From: Paracoccaceae bacterium Fryx2
GTDB lineage: Bacteria; Pseudomonadota; Alphaproteobacteria; Rhodobacterales; Rhodobacteraceae
Direction of reading: 5' to 3'
DNA: 64,000 nt
Assembly: GCA_032334235.1 (NCBI GenBank)
Contig: JAVSGI010000005.1
Coordinates: forward strand, 992,001 to 1,056,000
Position 1 is the stretch's first letter, and the number at the start of each line of letters is the position of its first letter. The notes below the pieces were generated by a model. The model worked only from the letters and a program-made list of their open reading frames with translations. It was not told the origin of the DNA and made no database searches. A program made the translations under genes and the position numbers. Below are positions 56,530 to 64,000 of the stretch, piece after piece.

Positions 56530-56936
56530 GCCTCGTCCTCCCCGGTTTCGGCAAAGACCGACTGCGCGATTTCCAGCGCCTTCTGCATGGCGGGCAGGCC
56601 GCCGAACATGCTCATCTGATAGATGACCTCGGCCACCTCGCGCTTGGTCGCCCCGGCGGCAAGCGCGTGGCGGATCGTCAGGCGCAGCTGCGGTTCGGCC
56701 TGCGCGCCCAGCACGGTCAGCGCGGCGATGGTGACCAGAAGCCGGGTGCGGGCATCAAGGCCTTCGCGGTTGAAGGTCTTGCCGAACCACATCTCCAGCA
56801 TGTCCTTCGACATGGTGGGAAACAGCTTCTCGAAGCCCTTGACCTGGAAGTTCTCCAGCGCCGGGTTGAAGGCGCGGGCCATTTCCTGGCTCTGATCCAT
56901 CATTGCCTTGAACATCTTGGAAAATTCTTCGGTCAT
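56526..56936 (-). CDS. Carboxymuconolactone decarboxylase (CMD) family protein within the nuo operon
   Basis: A 136-residue protein. The first about 35 residues ([20 protein letters not shown]) are helical and phasin-like; the rest is a CMD/AhpD-like fold ([37 protein letters not shown]). No CxxC redox motif is visible, so a peroxidase role is doubtful. It is co-translated with nuoJ by ATGA overlap. It is one of the extra ORFs of this family's complex I operons; its function there is unknown. Confidence 0.85.
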   Translation of the reverse strand: MTEEFSKMFKAMMDQSQEMARAFNPALENFQVKGFEKLFPTMSKDMLEMWFGKTFNREGLDARTRLLVTIAALTVLGAQAEPQLRLTIRHALAAGATKREVAEVIYQMSMFGGLPAMQKALEIAQSVFAETGEDEA

Positions 56937-56939
56937 ACC

Positions 56940-57134
56940 TCAGCCCTCCAGCCGGTCTGTGATGCGCTGCATGTGGCCCGCCAGAAGCGTCAGGATCACC
57001 GACAGCCCGTCGGTCATCTGGCCCTGCTCGGCGCTTTCGCGGCGCAGCACGGCCATGTCGGCCCGCAGGGCGGCGATGTCGGTGCGCAGGGCCCTGATCT
57101 CGTCGAGGATATTGTCATCCATCGGGGTGCTCAT
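56940..57134 (-). CDS. Small coiled-coil protein
   Basis: A 64-residue protein ([19 protein letters not shown] start) with a strong heptad pattern over residues 8-35, followed by a short hydrophobic helix. It overlaps nuoI by an ATGA and ends 4 bp before the CMD gene. It may hold a small oligomer. I see no known domain. Confidence 0.75.
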   Translation of the reverse strand: MSTPMDDNILDEIRALRTDIAALRADMAVLRRESAEQGQMTDGLSVILTLLAGHMQRITDRLEG

Positions 57135-57634
57135 CTGTAGGGCGCATCGGTTTCAAGGTTGCGGGCAATCTCGGCTTCCCAGCGGGCGCCGTTTTCCAGC
57201 AGGCGGTCCTTGTTGTAGAACAATTCCTCGCGGGTCTCGGTCGAGAACTCGAAGTTCGGGCCTTCGACGATGGCATCGACCGGGCAGGCTTCCTGGCAGA
57301 AGCCGCAATAGATGCATTTCGTCATGTCGATGTCGTAGCGCGTCGTGCGCCTGCTGCCATCCTCGCGCGGTTCGGCGTCGATGGTGATCGCCTGCGCCGG
57401 GCAGATCGCCTCGCACAGCTTGCATGCGATGCAGCGTTCCTCGCCGTTGGGGTAGCGGCGCAGCGCGTGCTCGCCGCGGAACCGCGGGGAAAGCGGCCCC
57501 TTTTCATGCGGATAGTTCAGCGTGACCTTGGGGGCGAAGAAATACTTCATCCCCAGCCCGAACCCCTTGATGAAATCGAACATCAGGAAGTACTTCGCCG
57601 CCCGCGTGTAGTCTATGGCACGATTGTCGCCCAC
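57131..57634 (-). CDS. nuoI: NADH-quinone oxidoreductase subunit I
   Basis: A 167-residue ferredoxin-like subunit holding clusters N6a and N6b. Ligands: Cys68, Cys71, Cys74, Cys78 and Cys107, Cys110, Cys113, Cys117. Translation starts with a GTG at 57634, one base after the nuoH stop codon. Confidence 0.96.
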   Translation of the reverse strand: MGDNRAIDYTRAAKYFLMFDFIKGFGLGMKYFFAPKVTLNYPHEKGPLSPRFRGEHALRRYPNGEERCIACKLCEAICPAQAITIDAEPREDGSRRTTRYDIDMTKCIYCGFCQEACPVDAIVEGPNFEFSTETREELFYNKDRLLENGARWEAEIARNLETDAPYR

Positions 57635-57635
57635 G

Positions 57636-58673
57636 TCAGCCTCCCACGGTCCAGCGGGCCCAGGCCCCGCCCATCACTTCGAATTTCGCCAGGAACGCCA
57701 CCAGGATCACCCAGCCGAGGCTCATCGGCAGGAACACCTTCCAGCCGATCCGCATAAGCTGGTCATAGCGGTAGCGCGGCACGATGGCCTTCACCATCGC
57801 GAACAGGAAGAAGAAGATCGCCATCTTGCCCACCATCCACAGCGCGCCATCGGGCAGGCCGGGAATGGGCGACAGCCAGCCGCCGAAGAACAGCACGCTC
57901 ATCAGGCCGCACATCATGAAAATGGCGATATATTCGCCGGCCATGAACAGCAGGTAGGGGGTCGAGGAGTATTCGACCATGAACCCCGCCACCAGTTCCG
58001 ACTCTGCCTCGGGCAGATCGAACGGCGGGCGGTTGGTTTCGGCCAGCGCCGAGATGAAGAACAGCACCACCATCGGCAGGTGCGGCAGCCAGTACCAGTT
58101 GAACAGCCCCAGATCGCCGTCCTGCGCCCGCACGATGTCGCTGAGGTTCAGCGACCCGGTCGAGATGATCACCCCGATGATGATCAGCCCGATCGACACC
58201 TCGTAGGAGATCATCTGCGCGGCGGACCGCAGCGAGCCGAGGAACGGGTATTTCGAGTTCGACGCCCAGCCCCCCATGATCACGCCGTAAACCTCCAGCG
58301 AGGACACGGCAAAGATGAACAGGATCGCCACGTTGATGTCGCCCAGCACCCAGCCGTCTGCGAAGGGTATGACCGACCACGCCATCATCGCCAGCACGAA
58401 GCTCAGCATCGGGGCAAGGAAGAACACCGCCCGGTCGGCCCCGGCGGGGATGACGATTTCCTTGACCACGTACTTCAGCGCATCGGCCACCGATTGCAGC
58501 AGCCCGAACGGCCCCACCACGTTCGGCCCGCGCCGCATCTGCACCGCAGCCCAGATCTTGCGGTCGCCATAGACGAGGAACAGCAGGCTGATCATCACGA
58601 AGGCCACGACCAGCAGGCTTTGCGCCGCCAGCAGCAACACCGTCCCCAGCCCCGTTTGCAGAAAGTCAGCCAT
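57636..58673 (-). CDS. nuoH: NADH-quinone oxidoreductase subunit H
   Basis: A 345-residue membrane subunit with eight to nine helices at the quinone site. [18 protein letters not shown] and [18 protein letters not shown] are the signature loops. A 74-bp gap separates it from the lipoprotein gene upstream. Confidence 0.96.
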   Translation of the reverse strand: MADFLQTGLGTVLLLAAQSLLVVAFVMISLLFLVYGDRKIWAAVQMRRGPNVVGPFGLLQSVADALKYVVKEIVIPAGADRAVFFLAPMLSFVLAMMAWSVIPFADGWVLGDINVAILFIFAVSSLEVYGVIMGGWASNSKYPFLGSLRSAAQMISYEVSIGLIIIGVIISTGSLNLSDIVRAQDGDLGLFNWYWLPHLPMVVLFFISALAETNRPPFDLPEAESELVAGFMVEYSSTPYLLFMAGEYIAIFMMCGLMSVLFFGGWLSPIPGLPDGALWMVGKMAIFFFLFAMVKAIVPRYRYDQLMRIGWKVFLPMSLGWVILVAFLAKFEVMGGAWARWTVGG

Positions 58674-58747
58674 GATGCCCCGTATTCCTCAGCGCCCTGT
58701 TGCTTGGCGCGGCCCCAGTCGTGCGATGCCCTGTCGGGCACCCCTTG

Positions 58748-59146
58748 TCAAACCGTCGGTATGCCCTGCTCGCCACAATCGCGCACCGTCACTTCGGCGT
58801 CGATGGTCTTGAGCCCGCGGGGCAGCGCCGACGAAATCGTGTAGACCGCATCGCCGCGCCAGCCGTCCCCGGCACGCGACACGTTGGTGCGCAGATGCCG
58901 GGCGAAACCGAACCCCCGGATCAGCGCATATTGCGCCGCCGCACAGCGCCCGTAGGCCGCCACATCCTCGTTGTTGCGCGCGCCTTTCATGGCGACGCGA
59001 AAGTTCACCAGATCGCCGTCCAGCAGGATGGTCTCGATCCCGCCATAGGCCGGGCGGAAGCCCGAAGTCGAGGGCGCCTCCTGCGGCGCACAGCCCGCCG
59101 CGAGGGCGAGCGTCAGGCCAAGGCAAAGGCGCGTGCCGCAAGTCAT
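58748..59146 (-). CDS. Predicted lipoprotein encoded between nuoG and nuoH
   Basis: A 132-residue protein starting MTCGTRLCLGLTLALAAGCAP, a lipoprotein signal with the lipobox cysteine in AAGC. The mature part (FRPAYGGIETILLDGDLVNF and LKTIDAEVTVRDCGEQG) has no named domain that I know. It starts 4 bp after the nuoG stop, so it is in the operon. A role in complex I is inferred only from position. Confidence 0.8.
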   Translation of the reverse strand: MTCGTRLCLGLTLALAAGCAPQEAPSTSGFRPAYGGIETILLDGDLVNFRVAMKGARNNEDVAAYGRCAAAQYALIRGFGFARHLRTNVSRAGDGWRGDAVYTISSALPRGLKTIDAEVTVRDCGEQGIPTV

Positions 59147-59150
59147 GCCG

Positions 59151-61163
59151 TCACTCCGCCGCAAGCGGGCTGTTGCGCCGCGCCGCCACGCCCGCCGAAA
59201 GCTCGGCCATCAGCGCGCTGGCGCGGGCAATCGGGTTGGTCAGGTAGAAATCGGCCACCGCGGTGCGGAAATCGGCCCTTGCCGCATCGCGCAGCGGCAA
59301 GGGTTCCCAGACGTTCACCGGCACCGCGTCGATCCGGGCCAGATACGGCACCGCCTGCACCAGCGCCCGACGCAGCGCCGCCAGCGAGTCCCACGGCTGC
59401 ACCACGCCCAGTTCGGCCGACAAGGCCCGCAGGATCGCCCAGTTCTCCTTGGCCTCGCCAGGCGCAAAGCCCGCGCGCGAGGCGCGCTGCGGCCGGCCTT
59501 CGGTGTTGACGAAGATGCCGCTTTCCTCGGTCCAGGCCGCGCCCGGCAGGATCAGGTCGGCGCGGTGCGCGCCCCTGTCTCCGTGGCTGCCCTGGTAGAT
59601 CACGAAGGCACCGGCGGCGATTTCCACCTCGTCGGCCCCCAGATTGTAGATCACCTCGGCACCGTCCAGCGCGGCAGCCAGACCGCCTTCGGTCACCGCC
59701 CCCACATCCATCGCGCCGACCCGTGCGGCGGCGGTGTGCAGCACCAGCAGCTTCCCGCCCTGCGCCCCGGCAAGCTGCATCGCCTGCGCCAGCACGGCCT
59801 CGCCATCGGCCTCGGTCAGCGCGCCCTGCCCGACGATCACCAGCGCGGGCTTGTCCATCGCCTGCGCCCCGGCCGCCATCTGCGCCAGCGCATCGCGCCC
59901 TGTGCCTGCATGGGTCACGTCATAGGTCAGGTCGGCGGCGGGCCCGACAAGCGTGATCTCTGCCCCCAGCGTCCAGGCCTTGCGCAGCCGCGCGTTCAGC
60001 ACTGGCGACTCCAGCCGCGGGTTGGTGCCGATCAGGGTGATCACCTTCGCAGCATCGATGTCGGCAATCGTCGCGGTGCCGACATAGGCCGAGCGGTTGC
60101 CCGCAGGCAGCTTCGCGCCATCGGTGCGGCACTCGATCCGCCCGCCGAGACTGTCGATCAGCGCCTTCAACGCAAAAGCCGCCTCGACCGGCACCAGATC
60201 ACCGACCAGCGCCGCCACCTTGCGCCCGCGCATCGCGGCGGCGGCAGCCACCAGCGCCTCGCCCCAGCCCGCTTTGCGCAGGCGGCCGTTCTCGCGGATG
60301 TAGGGCGTGTCGAGCCGCTGGCGGCGCAGGCCGTCCCAGACGAAGCGGGTCTTGTCGGAAATCCATTCCTCGTTCACGCCGTCATGGTTGCGCGGCAGGA
60401 TGCGCATGACTTCGCGGCCCTTGGTGTCTATGCGGATGTTCGACCCCAGCGCATCCATCACGTCGATGCTTTCGGTCTTGGTCAGTTCCCACGGCCGCGC
60501 CGTGAAGGCATAGGGCTTGGAGGTCAGCGCGCCGACCGGGCACAGGTCGATGATGTTGCCCTGAAGGTTGCTGTCCAGCGTGCCGCCAAGATAGGTGGTG
60601 ATCTCGGCATCCTCGCCGCGCCCGGTCTGGCCCATCTGGGTGATCCCGGCGACTTCCGAGGTAAAGCGGACGCAGCGCGTGCAGGAAATGCAGCGCGTCA
60701 TCTTGGTTGCGACCAGCGGCCCCAGATCCAGGTCTTCCGACGCGCGCTTGGGCTCGCGGTAGCGGCTGAAATCGACGCCGTAAGCCATCGCCTGATCCTG
60801 CAGGTCGCATTCGCCGCCCTGATCGCAGATCGGGCAGTCGAGCGGGTGGTTGATCAGCAGGAATTCCATCACCCCCTCGCGGGCCTTCTTGACCATGGGC
60901 GAGTTGGTCCGGACCACCGGCGGCTCGCCGTTGGGGCCGGGCCGCAGGTCGCGCACCTGCATCGCGCAGGAAGCGGTGGGTTTCGGCGGCCCGCCCACCA
61001 CCTCGACCAGGCACATGCGGCAGTTGCCCGCGATGGTCAGCCGTTCATGGTAGCAGAAGCGCGGCACCTCCACCCCTGCCAGCTCGCAGGCCTGGATCAG
61101 CGTCATCGCGCCGTCAACCTCGATCACGGTGCCGTCGATGCTGATTTTCTTGAGGTTGGTCAT
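59151..61163 (-). CDS. nuoG: NADH-quinone oxidoreductase subunit G
   Basis: A 670-residue subunit. The [2Fe-2S] site is Cys37, Cys48, Cys51, Cys66; His106 with Cys110, Cys113, Cys119 bind N5; Cys158, Cys161, Cys164 and a later Cys in DLCPVGAL bind the next cluster. The C-terminal molybdopterin-oxidoreductase-like domain is present but carries no cofactor in this family. The ATG at 61163 follows the 36-residue ORF by 4 bp. Confidence 0.96.
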   Translation of the reverse strand: MTNLKKISIDGTVIEVDGAMTLIQACELAGVEVPRFCYHERLTIAGNCRMCLVEVVGGPPKPTASCAMQVRDLRPGPNGEPPVVRTNSPMVKKAREGVMEFLLINHPLDCPICDQGGECDLQDQAMAYGVDFSRYREPKRASEDLDLGPLVATKMTRCISCTRCVRFTSEVAGITQMGQTGRGEDAEITTYLGGTLDSNLQGNIIDLCPVGALTSKPYAFTARPWELTKTESIDVMDALGSNIRIDTKGREVMRILPRNHDGVNEEWISDKTRFVWDGLRRQRLDTPYIRENGRLRKAGWGEALVAAAAAMRGRKVAALVGDLVPVEAAFALKALIDSLGGRIECRTDGAKLPAGNRSAYVGTATIADIDAAKVITLIGTNPRLESPVLNARLRKAWTLGAEITLVGPAADLTYDVTHAGTGRDALAQMAAGAQAMDKPALVIVGQGALTEADGEAVLAQAMQLAGAQGGKLLVLHTAAARVGAMDVGAVTEGGLAAALDGAEVIYNLGADEVEIAAGAFVIYQGSHGDRGAHRADLILPGAAWTEESGIFVNTEGRPQRASRAGFAPGEAKENWAILRALSAELGVVQPWDSLAALRRALVQAVPYLARIDAVPVNVWEPLPLRDAARADFRTAVADFYLTNPIARASALMAELSAGVAARRNSPLAAE

Positions 61164-61167
61164 AGGC

Positions 61168-61278
61168 TTACTCCGCCGCCGCTTGGGCACAGCCGTGGGT
61201 TTGCCACAGGCTTGTCTCACTCAGATGCGACCGGCCGAACGCCTGATCGCTGTCACCATGGTCGTGCATCCCGGTCAT
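61168..61278 (-). CDS. Candidate 36-residue protein between nuoF and nuoG
   Basis: The sequence begins [20 protein letters not shown] and ends [11 protein letters not shown]. Its ATG overlaps the stop of the preceding lipoprotein gene (ATGA) and its own stop is 4 bp before nuoG, the same spacing pattern as the real genes around it. It is polar, His-rich and has no signal. It may be a real micro-protein or only a translational bridge. Confidence 0.5.
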   Translation of the reverse strand: MTGMHDHGDSDQAFGRSHLSETSLWQTHGCAQAAAE

Positions 61279-61562
61279 GCGCAACCCTCCACGAAAACCC
61301 AGCCGCCACCGTCGAACCGGTCGTGGATCGAGCTTTGCACGCCGCCCGGGCCGCACAGCGCGTCGGCCGCGCGCCGCGCATCGGCGCCCTGGTCATAGGC
61401 AAAGGGCACCGGCCCCGTCCGGGTAACCCGCACGCCGCCGCCCGCCACCGGTTTCAGCACCGCCTGCACCGGGGCCGCGCCGACGGGCATCGCCACCGGC
61501 GCCGGGGCCGCGCAGGCCGCCAGCACCGCCGCCGGAACCAGAAGGGTTGTTGCCCGCTTCAC
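61275..61562 (-). CDS. Small predicted lipoprotein
   Basis: A 95-residue protein with a GTG start. The signal peptide KRATTLLVPAAVLAACAAP ends at a lipobox cysteine (LAAC), and the mature part is Ala/Val-rich with two further cysteines. It begins 3 bp after the nuoF stop and is coupled to the next small ORF. Function unknown. Confidence 0.75.
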   Translation of the reverse strand: MKRATTLLVPAAVLAACAAPAPVAMPVGAAPVQAVLKPVAGGGVRVTRTGPVPFAYDQGADARRAADALCGPGGVQSSIHDRFDGGGWVFVEGCA

Positions 61563-61565
61563 CGC

Positions 61566-62864
61566 CTACCCCGCCGCCATCGCGCCCATGCGCCCGGTCT
61601 TCTTCGCCTTGATGCGGTCCTCGATCTCCTCGCGGAAATGCCGCACCAGCCCCTGGATCGGCCAGGCCGCGGCATCGCCCAGCGCGCAGATCGTGTGGCC
61701 CTCGACCTGCCTGGTCACGCTCAGCAGCATGTCGATCTCCTCGACATCGGCCTCGCCGGTCACCAGCCGTTCCATCACCCGCATCATCCAGCCGGTGCCT
61801 TCGCGGCAGGGGGTGCACTGGCCGCAGCTTTCGTGCTTGTAGAACTTCGACAGCCGCCAGATCGCCTTGATTACGTCGGTGCTCTGATCCATCACGATCA
61901 CCGCCGCCGTGCCGAGGCCCGACTTCTGCTCCCGCAGCCAGTCGAAATCCATGATCGCATCGTCGCATTGCGCGGCGTTCAGCATCGGCACCGACGACCC
62001 GCCGGGGATCACCGCCTTGATGTTCTTCCAGCCGCCCCGCACGCCGCCGCAATGGCGGTCGAGCAACTCGCGCAGGCTGATCGACATCGCCTCCTCGACG
62101 ACGCAGGGGTTGTTGACGTGGCCCGAGATGCCGAACAGCTTGGTCCCGGCATTGTTCGGCCGACCGAAGCCCGCGAACCACTCGGCGCCGCGCCGCAGGA
62201 TGGTGGGCACCACCGCGATGGATTCGACGTTGTTCACCGTGGTCGGGCAGCCGTAGAGGCCCGAGCCTGCCGGGAACGGCGGCTTCATCCGCGGCATCCC
62301 CTTCTTGCCTTCAAGGCTTTCCAGCAGCGCGGTTTCCTCGCCGCAGATGTAGGCCCCGGCGCCGTGGTGCAGGTAAAGATCATAGTCATAGCCCGACCCG
62401 CAGGCGTTCTTGCCGATCAGCCCCGCGTCATAGGCCTCGTCGATCGCGGTCTGCAGCGCCTCGCGCTCGCGGATGTATTCGCCGCGGATGTAGATGTAGC
62501 CCGCCACCGCGTTCATCGCGAAACCGGCGATCAGGCAGCCTTCGACCAGCGTGTGCGGGTCGTGGCGCATGATCTCGCGGTCCTTGCAGGTGCCGGGTTC
62601 GGATTCGTCGGCGTTCACCACCAGATACGACGGCCGCCCGTCCGATGCCTTGGGCATGAACGACCATTTCAGCCCGGTCGGAAAGCCCGCCCCGCCGCGG
62701 CCGCGCAGGCCCGAGGCCTTGATGCGGTCCACCAGCCAGTCGCGGCCCTCGCCGATGAAGCCCGCCGTGCCCGACCAGTGCCCGCGCTTGCGCGCGCCCG
62801 CAAGACTGCGGTCGTGCATCCCGTACAGGTTGGTGAAGATCCGGTCCTGGTCTTTCAGCATCAT
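61566..62864 (-). CDS. nuoF: NADH-quinone oxidoreductase subunit F
   Basis: A 432-residue subunit with the NADH site, FMN and cluster N3. The nucleotide motif is [16 protein letters not shown] (residues 52-67), the glycine-rich [15 protein letters not shown] lies in the middle, and the cluster ligands are in [12 protein letters not shown] with a later Cys in [10 protein letters not shown]. Length is normal. Confidence 0.97.
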   Translation of the reverse strand: MMLKDQDRIFTNLYGMHDRSLAGARKRGHWSGTAGFIGEGRDWLVDRIKASGLRGRGGAGFPTGLKWSFMPKASDGRPSYLVVNADESEPGTCKDREIMRHDPHTLVEGCLIAGFAMNAVAGYIYIRGEYIREREALQTAIDEAYDAGLIGKNACGSGYDYDLYLHHGAGAYICGEETALLESLEGKKGMPRMKPPFPAGSGLYGCPTTVNNVESIAVVPTILRRGAEWFAGFGRPNNAGTKLFGISGHVNNPCVVEEAMSISLRELLDRHCGGVRGGWKNIKAVIPGGSSVPMLNAAQCDDAIMDFDWLREQKSGLGTAAVIVMDQSTDVIKAIWRLSKFYKHESCGQCTPCREGTGWMMRVMERLVTGEADVEEIDMLLSVTRQVEGHTICALGDAAAWPIQGLVRHFREEIEDRIKAKKTGRMGAMAAG

Positions 62865-62870
62865 GCGTCC

Positions 62871-63110
62871 TCAATTGTTCCGTGGGCCGGCCTTCTGTCG
62901 CCGCCAGAGCCGATAGGTGACAACCAGCGCCCAGACGAACGCGGCCAGTGCGGCAAGGTCGAACAGGAAGGCAAAGCGGCTGTCCCAGCCCAGCCGCCCG
63001 CCCAGCCATTGCGCCCCCACCCACAGGATCATGGTGCCCGCGATCATGAACGCGACCATCCGCGCCTGCTTCGCCAGATACCTGTCCTCGGGGGTGGGGG
63101 CTTTTGTCAT
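62871..63110 (-). CDS. DUF5337-type small membrane protein of the nuo operon
   Basis: A 79-residue protein with two hydrophobic segments (MVAFMIAGTMILWVGAQWLG and FLFDLAALAAFVWALVVTY) between charged ends. From memory it is the DUF5337 family, found beside nuoE/nuoF in Rhodobacteraceae. It lies 6 bp before nuoF. Its function is not known to me. Confidence 0.75.
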   Translation of the reverse strand: MTKAPTPEDRYLAKQARMVAFMIAGTMILWVGAQWLGGRLGWDSRFAFLFDLAALAAFVWALVVTYRLWRRQKAGPRNN

Positions 63111-63113
63111 GGG

Positions 63114-63728
63114 TCAGTGAATCCGGCCGGCCCGGACACCGGCCGAATGTTCGGTCTTGCCCCCGGCGGCCAGAATCTTCGCTTGCTCCACCCAGTCGTC
63201 ACGGGTCACGCGCCCATTGAAGCCTTCCAGATTGTCATCGACCCAAGCGATCTCTTCCGGGGTCCAATGGGCGATCTGGTCGAAATGGTAAAAGCCGAGG
63301 CTGTGGCAAAGCACTTCAAGCTTTGGCCCTATACCCTTGATTTCCTTCAGATCATCCGCCTTGCCCTCGCGCGCCATGCTCAGCCCTTCGGGTTTGCGGG
63401 CCGGTGCCCCGGTTGCGGCGGCGGCGGTCACCGCGGCGGGCGCCATGGCGGCGGGCGCGGCACGGGCCGGCGTGGACGCGGCAGGAACGGGCGCCGTGGC
63501 CGGTTCGGCCGCAGGCACCACGGGCGCCGGCGGGGCCATGCCCGGTTCACCCCAGCGCAGGCCGATCACCAGCCCGAGCACGGTCGTCAGCACGATGCCG
63601 GTGAATGACGCCTGCATCAGGTTGAAGTCGCCGATCACACTGGCGACGCCACCGGCCACCAGACCCGCAGCCACCGCAATAACCCACCCGTCCAGCAGGG
63701 GGCCGTTCTTGAATTCTGCACTACTCAT
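63114..63728 (-). CDS. Membrane-anchored helix-hairpin-helix protein related to the NuoE C-terminal extension
   Basis: A 204-residue protein from the ATG at 63728, which has GGAG 9 nt upstream; a longer start at 63797 exists. Two hydrophobic segments (residues about 12-60) precede an Ala/Pro-rich linker and a C-terminal domain: DDLKEIKGIGPKLEVL, a helix-hairpin-helix, then GFYHFDQIAHWTPEEIAWVD and RVTRDDWVEQAKILAAGG. The same segment closes the NuoE protein just upstream, so the domain has been duplicated. Such domains usually bind DNA or proteins. Confidence 0.8.
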   Translation of the reverse strand: MSSAEFKNGPLLDGWVIAVAAGLVAGGVASVIGDFNLMQASFTGIVLTTVLGLVIGLRWGEPGMAPPAPVVPAAEPATAPVPAASTPARAAPAAMAPAAVTAAAATGAPARKPEGLSMAREGKADDLKEIKGIGPKLEVLCHSLGFYHFDQIAHWTPEEIAWVDDNLEGFNGRVTRDDWVEQAKILAAGGKTEHSAGVRAGRIH

Positions 63729-63812
63729 TGGTTCGGTCTCCACTTTATTGCCCGTCACCGGGTCGTGTTGCCTATGTGTCGAGATCGTCACAGTCATCTT
63801 GCGGGCCGAAGG

Positions 63813-64000
63813 TCAGCTCTGGCCGCCCGCTGCCAGTCGTTTCGCCTGCGCCACCCAGTCGTCGCGGCTCACGCAACCGGCCGGGCCTTGCAGATTGTCA
63901 TCCATCCAGGCCACTTCGGCCGCCGTCAGGGCCGCGATCTGGTCGAAATGGAACAGGCCCAGATCGTGGCACCGGGCTTCAAGTCCGGCGTCCATCCCCT
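63813..64000 (-). CDS. nuoE: NADH-quinone oxidoreductase subunit E, C-terminal part (cut by window edge)
   Basis: Only the last about 62 residues are inside the window; the frame stays open past 64000. It reads GLFHFDQIAALTAAEVAWMD then VSRDDWVAQAKRLAAGGQS, the extension that Rhodobacteraceae NuoE proteins carry after the [2Fe-2S] domain. The thioredoxin-like core lies outside. The call rests on this extension and on the position before nuoF. Confidence 0.75.
   Translation of the reverse strand, partial: GMDAGLEARCHDLGLFHFDQIAALTAAEVAWMDDNLQGPAGCVSRDDWVAQAKRLAAGGQS

Noticed and set aside
61168-61356. Longer 62-codon version of the small ORF before nuoG
   Set aside because: Its first 26 codons run inside the lipoprotein gene in another frame and have no ribosome site; only the part from 61278 is plausible.
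59133-63608. A 1491-codon open frame on the plus strand opposite nuoE-nuoG
   Set aside because: It is antisense to well-identified nuo genes, is rich in Arg, His, Gln and Pro, and has no domain. It is a high-GC shadow. The same holds for the long frames at 33375-36641, 49932-53393, 3103-5682 and 258-3089.

Overview
This 64 kb window is a chromosomal segment of a high-GC alphaproteobacterium, almost certainly of the family Rhodobacteraceae (Rhodobacter, Paracoccus or Gemmobacter-like). The evidence is a complex I (nuo) operon carrying the extra small open reading frames typical of that family, the cvpA-purF-SDR and alr-mlaE-mlaF gene orders, Hint-domain and RTX proteins, and a recurrent intergenic repeat built on CAAATATCCCCGCCGGAGGC. 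Most of the window is core chromosome. I see no rRNA, tRNA, CRISPR array, prophage or insertion sequence. All claims come from reading the sequence and from family knowledge; no database search was run.

Region 0-8.7 kb is a surface-carbohydrate-type cluster. Two minus-strand genes encode sugar-binding DXD glycosyltransferase-like proteins; one is fused to a methyltransferase-like segment and a serine-hydrolase-like domain. They are followed by three tandem plus-strand GT2-type glycosyltransferase paralogues and a stand-alone copy of the hydrolase-like domain whose nucleophile serine is replaced. Next come a small DUF1311/LprI-like secreted protein and an AT-rich island with a solitary HNH endonuclease (9.2-9.8 kb).

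Region 10-21 kb is housekeeping: pyrC, pyrE, dnaB, alr, mlaE, mlaF, a half-size PqiA, radA, cvpA, purF and an SDR. Three DnaA-box-like sites at exact 11-bp spacing lie upstream of dnaB.

Region 21-30 kb is a catabolic cluster for methylated amines or betaines: an MttB-family methyltransferase, two large FAD dehydrogenases with GcvT-type C-termini, a 3-hydroxyisobutyrate-dehydrogenase-like enzyme and a divergent LysR regulator with a clear palindromic site. Region 30-37 kb is the histidine utilisation locus: hutC and hutF diverge from hutI, hutH and hutU across a shared promoter/operator. No N-formylglutamate deformylase gene is present.

Region 37-47 kb is mixed: an atypical SDR, a Hint-domain protein, prfC, a papain-like C92 hydrolase, an ALDH7-type dehydrogenase, an RTX protein, a conserved hypothetical and a rhlE-type RNA helicase. 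Region 47-64 kb is one long minus-strand array: nuoE (cut by the window edge), a helix-hairpin-helix protein, a DUF5337 protein, nuoF, a lipoprotein, a 36-residue ORF, nuoG, a second lipoprotein, nuoH, nuoI, a coiled-coil micro-protein, a CMD-family protein, nuoJ-N, then birA, coaX and rnj. Stop/start overlaps suggest that birA, and possibly coaX and rnj, are expressed with complex I.
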